Origin: Desulfobacteraceae bacterium | GTDB taxonomy: Bacteria > Desulfobacterota > Desulfobacteria > Desulfobacterales > Desulfobacteraceae | Assembly: GCA_022712835.1 (NCBI GenBank) | Contig: JAFLJU010000059.1 | Coordinates: 1 to 8,264, forward strand | Direction of reading: 5' to 3' | Length of the DNA stretch: 8,264 nt | Shown here: piece by piece, positions 1 through 4,753 of the stretch | How positions within the stretch are numbered: position 1 is the stretch's first letter | Layout of the letters: every line of letters starts with the position of its first letter | Position numbers and translations under genes: made by a program | Notes under the pieces: model-generated | Databases searched by the model: none | The model's input: the letters and a program-made list of their open reading frames with translations, nothing else | Told to the model about the DNA's origin: nothing

Positions 1-1
1 A

Positions 2-475
2 ACATCGTTTCAGGATCAGCTCCTTAAATCGGGATTGGTCAATAAAAAACAGGCAAAGAAGAGTGGCCATGAAAAGCATGCGGATCGTAAAAAAAACAAG
101 GGCAAAGCTGCCCCTCCTGAAATAAATAAAGCACATGAGGAAAAGCTGGCCAAAGAAAAACGTAACCGGGAACTCAACCAGCAGCTCAAACAAGAAAAAC
201 TAATACGTGAAAATTTGTTACAGGCAAAGCAGCTCATCAAAACCAACCGGTTAAAATTGGAAGATTATTACGATGAGTCCTATCACTTTGTCGAGGGTAA
301 AAAAATTAAAAAGTTGTATGTTTCCGAAGAAATTGCGAACAAATTAAGTATCGGACAATTGGCTATTGTCAAACTGGATGACCATTTTGCGGTGATACCC
401 GCCAAGGTGGCCAGGCAGATTGTCCAACGGGATCCAAAGGCTTTTATGGTGTTGCATGAACCGGAATCATCATAA
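2..475 (+). CDS. yaiL: DUF2058 (YaiL-type) protein, 5' end outside the window
   Basis: The reading frame is open from base 2, and the residues before the first internal TTG (base 35) read TSFQDQLLKSGL. This matches the conserved N-terminal LQEQLLKAGLV motif of the YaiL/DUF2058 family, so the TTG is not the start and only a few N-terminal residues are missing. About 157 residues are visible. The first half is very charged and Lys/Glu/Gln-rich and is probably a long helix or coiled coil. The second half carries the family core: KQLIKTNRLKL, a Tyr/Phe-rich stretch, GKKIKKLYVSEE, then LAIVKLDDHFAVIPAKVARQI with QRDP. The family is annotated as nucleoid- or polynucleotide-associated in some databases, but its biochemical role is not firmly established. 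The protein is probably cytosolic. The gene converges on the trkH remnant, with only 17 nt between the two stops. The family assignment is confident; the function is not. Confidence 0.88.
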   Translation, partial: TSFQDQLLKSGLVNKKQAKKSGHEKHADRKKNKGKAAPPEINKAHEEKLAKEKRNRELNQQLKQEKLIRENLLQAKQLIKTNRLKLEDYYDESYHFVEGKKIKKLYVSEEIANKLSIGQLAIVKLDDHFAVIPAKVARQIVQRDPKAFMVLHEPESS

Positions 476-488
476 CAGCTAGGGATTA

Positions 489-547
489 TTTTTTATTTTT
501 TCCAAAATTCGGGAACAAAGAGAATAATCACGGTATAAATTTCAAGT
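489..547. repeat. 59-bp block repeated at 7918-7976 (trkH 3' end)
   Basis: Bases 489-547 match bases 7918-7976 in the same orientation with a single difference (T at 499, C at 7928). The last 47 bases of the match are identical. The block encodes the last 17 residues of TrkH (LEIYTVI to EFWKK) plus the stop codon and a few bases beyond. Similarity stops abruptly at base 548, where the remnant jumps to an earlier part of the gene while the copy at 7977 continues as normal trkH. Near-identity at synonymous positions, and past the stop codon, points to recent duplication or gene conversion rather than old paralogy. Confidence 0.95.
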
Positions 548-845
548 TTTTTCATCCCACCCCGGTGGAACCGGCAGAGGCACCAATGAACATGCAGACA
601 AATAGGATTACCTGACTAAGTCCTGGAAGCCGTTCATAATCCGTCGTGGCAAATCCAGTGGTGGTAATAATGGAAGATACCTGGAAAAGTGAATATCTGA
701 AGGCGTCTTGAATGGATGTATACAGATCCGTAAATATCCCAGGCGATCACCAGGGTACAAACCAAGACCAACCCGATGAAAAACCGACATTCAGCTGTGT
801 CTTGTGTGGTTAATATTTCACTATAGTGAAATAAAATTCTTAAGG
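493..845 (-). pseudogene. trkH: decayed trkH (potassium uptake channel subunit) remnant
   Basis: On the - strand, three frames stitched together read as TrkH. First comes a stretch at about 840-722 with HYSEILTTQD, then FFIGLVLVCTLVIAWDIYG. After a frameshift near 715-722 comes SLFQVSSIITTTGFATTDYE, then LFVCMFIGASAGSTG. After a second shift and a TGA at 552-554 comes LEIYTVIILFVPEFWKK and the stop at 493-495. TTGFAT is a selectivity-filter motif and GASAGSTGG is the following conserved turn of the Trk/Ktr/HKT superfamily. The glycine motif is joined almost directly to the extreme C-terminus. Everything corresponding to at least the 288 nt visible at 7977-8264 is therefore deleted. The N-terminal half is absent or unrecognisable beyond about base 845. 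No product is expected. It is a second, dead copy of the trkH at the right edge of the window. Confidence 0.87.
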
Positions 846-885
846 GAGATTGTCAAGCTGTTTAATTTTTTTTAACTCCCTTTTC

Positions 886-915
886 TTGACCACCTGGTTG
901 TGTTGATTCTAATAT
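886..915 (+). promoter_or_regulatory. candidate sigma70-like promoter for the tautomerase gene
   Basis: TTGACC (886-891) and TAATAT (910-915) are separated by 18 nt. This is the best -35/-10 pair I see in the AT-rich gap upstream of the gene at 1131. It would give a leader of roughly 210 nt containing the direct repeat at 946-971 and the stem-loop at 1069-1099. Such matches occur by chance in AT-rich DNA, so confidence is low. Confidence 0.3.
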
Positions 916-945
916 GAAAAATTATTACTTTTAATGATAGGAAAA

Positions 946-971
946 ATCAAATCCATGGTGATCAAATCCAT
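946..971. repeat. 11-bp direct repeat, 15-bp period
   Basis: ATCAAATCCAT occurs at 946-956 and again at 961-971, separated by GGTG. A period of one and a half helical turns downstream of the candidate promoter could reflect a two-site protein-binding element. Chance duplication is equally possible. Confidence 0.4.
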
Positions 972-1068
972 AATTTTTTAAAACAACTTGGCCTCTATTA
1001 TATTTCCCGGTGTCAGGCCAGGCCTTATTTTATCTTGATATCCTGTTTAAATTTAGTGTAAAAGAGTG

Positions 1069-1099
1069 GATCCTTAGGATTCATCTGAATCCTTGGATC
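1069..1099. repeat. strong stem-loop upstream of the tautomerase gene
   Basis: Left arm 1069-1083 pairs with right arm 1086-1099: GATCC with GGATC at the base, one asymmetric T/T interruption, then AGGATTCA with TGAATCCT near the tip. No U-tract follows on the + strand, so it does not look like an intrinsic terminator. It ends 31 nt before the ATG at 1131, so in a transcript it would lie in the 5' leader, upstream of the ribosome-binding site. Confidence 0.6.
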
Positions 1100-1130
1100 A
1101 GCTTTAGAAAAATTAAAATAGAGGTGAGAT

Positions 1131-1607
1131 ATGCCCCATGTGAGTATCAAGTTGTATCCAGGAAAAGACGAGGGAGCCAAGCTTAGGCTTACTGAGAAAA
1201 TTACCCAGGCAGTTGTTGAAGAAACCGGGTGCAGGGATGCAGTGGTTTCCATTGCCATCCAGGAGGTTGAACCAAAGGATTGGGCTCAAACCGTTTATCA
1301 GCCGGATATACTTGACTGCAAAGGTATTTTGTACAAAAAACCCGGCTACAACCCCTTTGACTCATCTTCCCAGGATGAACAAGAGGCTGAAAAAAAGGAT
1401 AAAAAAGGCTTGATGGATTATGTGCGGGGGGCTGCCCCAACTTCGGATACAGAAGATACCACGGGAAATTTCAATTCCATGTCCTGGCTGGACATGGAGC
1501 TGGAAGACAACCCCCATGGCTTTGATCCATATTTTAACAGACCCTGGGATACCCTGTCCGATGAAGAAAAGGGAAAACGGGCCGCTGTGATCCGGCAGGT
1601 CCTTTAA
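1131..1607 (+). CDS. 4-oxalocrotonate tautomerase-like protein (PptA type) with C-terminal extension
   Basis: The first 75 residues resemble E. coli PptA (YdcE), a small tautomerase of the 4-oxalocrotonate tautomerase superfamily. The start is MPHVSIK with the catalytic proline directly after Met, then a central helix, VSIAIQEVEPKDW, and the family ending KKPGYNPF at about residues 69-76. Members use the N-terminal Pro as a general base for keto-enol tautomerisation; the natural substrate here is unknown. The ATG at 1131 is supported by GAGGTGA just upstream and by the need to expose Pro2. PptA proteins are about 77 residues, whereas this one is 158. The rest is an acidic Ser/Asp/Glu/Lys linker (77-95) followed by a segment with MSWLDMELEDNPHGFDPYF and NRPWDTLSDEEKGKR that I do not recognise. 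It is preceded by a long leader and followed, 86 nt on, by a membrane-protein gene on the same strand. The tautomerase call is confident; the extension is unassigned. Confidence 0.82.
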   Translation: MPHVSIKLYPGKDEGAKLRLTEKITQAVVEETGCRDAVVSIAIQEVEPKDWAQTVYQPDILDCKGILYKKPGYNPFDSSSQDEQEAEKKDKKGLMDYVRGAAPTSDTEDTTGNFNSMSWLDMELEDNPHGFDPYFNRPWDTLSDEEKGKRAAVIRQVL

Positions 1608-1693
1608 TTGTAAAAAACTGGATTTTATCTGACAACATTTGCCAGGAATTCATTTTGGCGGGAGGGATTTGACGGTGGGGATAGTTCAGGTAA

Positions 1694-2101
1694 ATGACCG
1701 CTAATCGACAAACAGGCTTATCTGCTAAAACAAGCAAGCTCTACGACTGGAGCGCTGCGCTGCTGGCGTTCGTCTGTTGGGGCGGGTGGGCTTTTTTTAT
1801 AAATTATTCGGCCGGGGTGGCCACGGGATTGATTTCAGGTCTGACCCAGGGAACCGTCAGCATGATAATGACCTTGGTAATGATCAAAATCGTCACCGGT
1901 ATTTTCCATCTACTCGCCAACCACATTATGCAGTTGATCATGCCGACTCTGGTTACCGTGGTCGGTGCAGCCGGTTTCCTGGTGCTGATACACTCCCTGG
2001 TGGGCACACCCAATATCTTCTGGACGATTCTTCCGGGGCTCAGCGGTGCAGTGCCGTTCTGTTTTTATACCTCATACAAACTGCAACTTGCGGGGAAATA
2101 A
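1694..2101 (+). CDS. small multi-pass membrane protein, function unknown
   Basis: This is a 135-residue hydrophobic protein with a short polar N-terminus (1-18) and about four membrane segments: residues 20-37 (AALLAFVCWGGWAFFI), 50-72, 82-101 and roughly 106-126. A polar KL tail follows. The CWGGWAFFINY, SGLTQG and HSLVGTPN stretches look like conserved family motifs, and the protein reads as a genuine conserved bacterial inner-membrane protein, but I cannot name a function. The ATG at 1694 follows an in-frame TAA directly, so no longer start exists. The ribosome-binding site (TCAGG) is modest. The 86-nt gap from the tautomerase gene is compatible with co-transcription but does not prove it. 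The nearest gene on the other side, ybiI, converges on it. Confidence 0.75.
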   Translation: MTANRQTGLSAKTSKLYDWSAALLAFVCWGGWAFFINYSAGVATGLISGLTQGTVSMIMTLVMIKIVTGIFHLLANHIMQLIMPTLVTVVGAAGFLVLIHSLVGTPNIFWTILPGLSGAVPFCFYTSYKLQLAGK

Positions 2102-2235
2102 AGAATGGAAACTACGATGGGCGCTTACTGTAAATCCAGACTGGACAATTGCCATTAGCGTTTTGCGGCAAATACCGGAAGCCATCATATCAAAGATCAC
2201 AGGACTATACGGAGTTTGTATTCTTTGGAAACAGG

Positions 2236-2257
2236 CAGTTTTGTTGGACCAAAACTG
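2236..2257 (+). terminator. possible weak terminator between converging genes
   Basis: CAGTTTTG (2236-2243) and CAAAACTG (2250-2257) form a perfect 8-bp stem around a 6-nt loop. They are followed after a few bases by the T-rich GGTTTGTTTTT. The position, between the membrane-protein gene (+) and ybiI (-), suits a terminator. The stem is AT-rich and the T-tract is displaced, so the call is weak. The remaining bases of the 2102-2282 gap show no gene. Confidence 0.3.
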
Positions 2258-2282
2258 GATGGTTTGTTTTTGATACCCAGCC

Positions 2283-2549
2283 TTATTTCAATTGACTGTC
2301 TTTGCTTCCCCGACGATTGTAGGCGGAAGATGCTGCCTGGTTATTTTCATACTCTGACTGGCATTGGATGCAGAGACAAACCCCTGGCACTGCTTTTTGG
2401 CGAGCAACAGGAATGGGGTCTCCACAGTCCTTGCAATGGGTTGAACTTTTTCCAGAGGGCAGACGACCCCTGGCCTGGGTTACGGCATCGTTTACACTGG
2501 CATCAATCTGTTCCTGCACTGCCCCGTCCCGGGCCCATCCCACAGCCAT
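2283..2549 (-). CDS. ybiI: YbiI-type DksA/TraR family C4 zinc-finger protein
   Basis: The 88-residue product closely follows E. coli YbiI: MAVGWARDGAVQEQID at the N-terminus, ARGRLPSG near residues 26-33, and a zinc-binding pair C39-x2-C42 and C60-x2-C63 flanking DPIPVARQKAVPGV. It closes with YNRRGSKDSQLK, nearly identical to the family's C-terminal signature. Relatives share the DksA/TraR zinc-finger fold that binds in the secondary channel of RNA polymerase, but this short form lacks the long coiled coil of DksA. YbiI itself has no firmly assigned role. The ATG at 2549 has AGGAGC about six bases upstream. It converges with the + strand membrane-protein gene and borders the accessory-looking region that begins upstream of it. 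Length and all four cysteines are intact, so the gene should be functional. Confidence 0.93.
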   Translation of the reverse strand: MAVGWARDGAVQEQIDASVNDAVTQARGRLPSGKSSTHCKDCGDPIPVARQKAVPGVCLCIQCQSEYENNQAASSAYNRRGSKDSQLK

Positions 2550-3032
2550 GGTCTGCTCCTGTTAAATTGTATTTATACAGGGTTTATACCATTCCAAAGC
2601 AAGAGTACACAAGTGTAATCCGATTCAGAGTCGGGGTAATAATATTCTGAGCAATCCTTTGGCTCCTAGGGCGGATAATCCTTGAGTTCTTTCTATGACT
2701 GCACAGCCACCGGGAACCGTCGAGTTTGTCAGACTGGGCGCCTGAGCGAAGAGCTGCAAAAGCTGATCTGACACCCTTTTTAGATCTAAGTTAATAGTGT
2801 TCCGCCAACAAATTTGGCGGCAACGTATTCTTAGCAGTAAAAATTTGGCTCAGTGTTATTCGGCTTTAGTGTGTTTTGTGATGAAAATCAAATGGTTGGC
2901 GCAATTGCTTTCGATGTGGCATAACAAGTGCATTCAATATGGATGGTACACTGAGTGATATATATGCCCAATTATATTCTGAGTTTTTTAGTAAGAGTTC
3001 TATTCAACAACCCTGTATGTAAGGAGAAGAGG
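2550..3032. other. intergenic region, no supported gene
   Basis: This stretch of nearly 500 bp holds no gene I can support. The left end carries the short leader of ybiI, with a TATAAA-like hexamer at 2572-2577 on the - strand but no good -35 partner. Bases of about 2695-2775 are clearly more GC-rich than their surroundings and are open on the - strand for about 50 codons (2774-2625). That frame lacks a spaced ribosome-binding site, so I read it as a possible gene relic. A stem-loop lies at 2799-2824. The rest is AT-rich leader sequence before the small gene at 3033. Confidence 0.6.
2799..2824. repeat. inverted repeat with GTT/AAC ends
   Basis: GTTCCGCCAA (2799-2808) pairs with TTGGCGGCAAC (2814-2824) around a 5-nt CAAAT loop, with one bulged base between the GTT/AAC ends and the CCGCCAA/TTGGCGG stem. 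No T-tract follows on either side, so a terminator is unlikely. It sits at the edge of the AT-rich accessory block. Confidence 0.55.
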
Positions 3033-3239
3033 ATGGCACATTTTATTAAAGTTATAAGTCTGTCCCCGGAACAAACCTACCGCTTTGGAACTATTAACAG
3101 AGTACACTCTCCTCCCTTTATTACCTTTACAGTATACGATAAAAATAATGAAAAATTGTGCGAGACAAAACTTCAAGGCTTTATACGATACTTCTATTTA
3201 CTGGAAAGCAATGGCAATTTTTGTTTATATGCTAAATAA
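3033..3239 (+). CDS. small protein of unknown function (68 aa)
   Basis: I do not recognise this protein. The frame is open from further upstream (first ATG at 2955), but the ATG at 3033 is preferred because AAGGAG (3021-3026) stands six bases before it. The 68-residue product starts MAHFIKVISLSPEQTYRF. It alternates short hydrophobic and aromatic runs with polar turns (FITFTVYDKN, FIRYFYLLES, NFCLYAK), a pattern that suggests a small beta-rich domain. There is no signal peptide or membrane helix, and there are two cysteines. It is the first of three small + strand genes in an AT-rich block. The next gene begins 97 nt downstream, and no terminator is evident between them. It could also be a fragment of a larger gene, since nothing anchors its full length. 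Confidence 0.55.
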   Translation: MAHFIKVISLSPEQTYRFGTINRVHSPPFITFTVYDKNNEKLCETKLQGFIRYFYLLESNGNFCLYAK

Positions 3240-3336
3240 ATGTTACATATATGATAACTGCACGCTATCCGTAACGATTTTAGTCTGCAAATTATTTCAT
3301 ATCAAATCTACAGAATTCAAAAAAAGGGAGGAAAAA

Positions 3337-3804
3337 ATGAAACAATCACAAACACTACTTATTGTTATGTTGGTCATGGGCTTATTCTTATCACCTGCTG
3401 TGGAAGTTTTCGCAGGAACAGAAGGAAATGCAGGACGCATATACACGCATGTTTGGGAATACACCAACATTGCTCCTGCATCACCATCATATGATACTCG
3501 CTCTGAGGGTATTAAAACTGAAAGGTTAGGGTGTAATAATCTGCATATTATCGTTTCAAATGTAAACCATGCTTCGGTGGAAATAATCGTGTCGGAACCC
3601 GGTGAAACTGCGGTTTTTTATAGAAAAATCCAAAAAAATGCCAGTTTTGAACTTCCGTTAGTATGTACCGCAAATCCAAAGGGTGGAAGAATTGATGGTG
3701 TCATTGTTGGTCCTCTTTTTCAGATCGCGACAGCTATACGGAAGTTAGATTCTGCAAAATTGTTTAGCAAAGTAAGCGCCAGCATTAGCGTTGATACGAA
3801 TTAA
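3337..3804 (+). CDS. exported protein of unknown function, 3' end fused to an IS66 relic
   Basis: This is a 155-residue protein with a clear Sec signal peptide: MKQS, a hydrophobic core at about 7-20, and an AxA-like site VFA at 24-26 giving a mature start at Gly27. The mature part has two cysteines (C66, C110). It also has beta-like alternation in NLHIIVSNVNHASVEIIVSE and RIDGVIVGPLFQIATAI, suggesting a small periplasmic or surface beta domain. The ATG at 3337 is chosen over upstream in-frame starts because GGGAGG lies directly before it and it begins a proper signal peptide. I know no family for it. The final residues, ISVDTN, read like the start of the IS66 transposase motif I-x-I-D-N-N, and that motif continues past the stop after a one-base shift. 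The native C-terminus may therefore have been replaced or cut short. Confidence 0.65.
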   Translation: MKQSQTLLIVMLVMGLFLSPAVEVFAGTEGNAGRIYTHVWEYTNIAPASPSYDTRSEGIKTERLGCNNLHIIVSNVNHASVEIIVSEPGETAVFYRKIQKNASFELPLVCTANPKGGRIDGVIVGPLFQIATAIRKLDSAKLFSKVSASISVDTN

Positions 3805-3998
3805 CGGTTAGAAATACTATTCATCCGCTAATTGTCGGCAAAAGAAACTGGCTGTTCTCGGGAAGCGTTAATTTAAATACCAATCATTTCACTCAGACTG
3901 GTGTTCCGCTACCGCTAACACCTTCCGATGAATTCTGCGTTGACTTGATAACACTCAAGACTAATTATCCTTTGAACCTGGCGCTGATCCCAATATGA
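3786..3998 (+). mobile_element. IS66-family transposase (TnpC) relic, C-terminal fragment
   Basis: From 3807 the + strand reads VRNTIHPLIVGKRNWLFSGS. This matches the highly conserved C-terminal motif of IS66 transposases, typically E-N-x-I-R-P-x-V-x-G-R-K-N-W-L-F-S-G-S. The frame stays open to a TGA at 3996-3998, but after SGS the expected G-A-x-A-S-A-x-x-Y-S-L segment is not recognisable, so the fragment is short and degenerate. Just upstream, ISVDTN in the neighbouring frame (ending at 3801) fits the preceding motif I-x-I-D-N-N. A one-base deletion at about 3801-3803 therefore separates the two parts. No tnpA or tnpB, terminal inverted repeat or target duplication is visible. The remaining gap to 4147 is AT-rich and holds no gene I can support. 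Confidence 0.6.
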
Positions 3999-4147
3999 GA
4001 GGCGGTCCTAATTGGAAAGCATTGCTGCTCGTCCTATTTTTTTAACACGATTAAGGATGGAGTTTTATTTTTGAGTACTTAATTAATACCCATGTTAGGT
4101 TGAAAATCTTACATGAGATTTGACATTCACTGTCTAAAGGAGGCACT

Positions 4148-4594
4148 GTGATTCAAAAGCAATTTCTAATTTTTATCGTGATTTTTGGATCTATAGTTTC
4201 GAGTATTTCCATTCAGGCTAATGAAACTTTTGTTCTTGATGCCAACGTCAATTATATTATTTGTGACCTTGGCGGACCAGTGGTTAAAGAGAGCAATTGG
4301 ATTGATGACGTCGATTCTGCAACCATATATAATGCCATTCCCCCTTGTGGGACTGTCTCTCTTACATTAAAGGATAAACAAGGGATGTGGACACAGTTAT
4401 TAGTGGGACCCCAGGTCAGAGGTCAAAAAATCTATCTGGGAAAATGCAACCAAAGAAGTAAGAGCGTGGATTGCAGGCATGTGACTCCCCCTGTTAAGCT
4501 CATTGCCAAATTGCATTGCAAATCTGGATTTCCTGTTTGGTATAAAATGGGATGTGATATGACCATGTCATCAACAATGGTAAAATTTGAATAA
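4148..4594 (+). CDS. exported six-cysteine protein of unknown function
   Basis: This is a 148-residue protein starting at GTG. The start is fixed by the near-perfect ribosome-binding site AAAGGAGG at 4136-4143 and by the immediate Sec-type signal peptide: a Lys near the N-terminus, hydrophobic residues 6-20, and IQA at 22-24 before Asn25. The mature domain of about 124 residues contains six cysteines (C39, C67, C100, C109, C124, C136), enough for three disulfides. It also has a KLIAKLHCKSGFPVWYKMGC region near the C-terminus. The even cysteine count, the export signal and a mix of short beta-like segments suggest a compact disulfide-stabilised periplasmic or secreted domain. I cannot assign a family. 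It is the last gene of the accessory block and is followed by a good terminator at 4654-4686. Confidence 0.68.
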   Translation: MIQKQFLIFIVIFGSIVSSISIQANETFVLDANVNYIICDLGGPVVKESNWIDDVDSATIYNAIPPCGTVSLTLKDKQGMWTQLLVGPQVRGQKIYLGKCNQRSKSVDCRHVTPPVKLIAKLHCKSGFPVWYKMGCDMTMSSTMVKFE

Positions 4595-4653
4595 TTACCT
4601 TGAAGATAAAACTATATTCCGAAAATCAAGTTTATTACGTAGCTTGGGTTAAT

Positions 4654-4686
4654 ACCCCGCCCCGGGAAATTCCCGGAGTGGTTTTT
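4654..4686 (+). terminator. rho-independent terminator of the accessory block
   Basis: CCGGG (4662-4666) pairs with CCCGG (4672-4676), with an additional A-T pair closing a 3-nt loop. Below a single mismatch, CCGC (4657-4660) pairs with GTGG (4678-4681), including one G-U pair. TTTTT (4682-4686) follows at once, so the polarity suits the + strand gene ending at 4594. The - strand antiporter gene ends just beyond, at 4754, but there is no T-run on that strand. Confidence 0.65.
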
Positions 4687-4753
4687 AAAATCTATTCTAT
4701 TGCCGTTTTGTTATGGATAACCTATGGATTGGCCTGGATATCCGTTTTTAGGG

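Noticed and set aside
35..475. TTG at 35 as start of the DUF2058 gene
   Set aside because: The frame continues upstream with residues matching the family N-terminus, so the real start is outside the window.
608..790. 60-aa open frame on the - strand
   Set aside because: It is a wrong-frame reading of the trkH remnant. The TrkH similarity lies in the other frames.
1025..1440. Open frames on both strands overlapping the tautomerase gene
   Set aside because: They have no ribosome-binding sites and protein-unlike composition, and the tautomerase frame is clearly the coding one.
1653..1702. Nine-codon leader peptide frame after GGGAGGG before the membrane-protein gene
   Set aside because: It relies on a TTG start and has no attenuator-like structure or codon bias. 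It is too short to support.
2046..2650. + strand frames across and beside ybiI
   Set aside because: They overlap the strongly conserved ybiI frame on the other strand and lack ribosome-binding sites.
2918..2940. Integron attC-like start (GCATAACAAGTGCATTCAA resembles the first half of many cassette recombination sites)
   Set aside because: No matching second half ending in a GTTRRRY-like core is found downstream, and no integrase is in the window. A chance match or a truncated site remains possible, but a cassette array is not supported.
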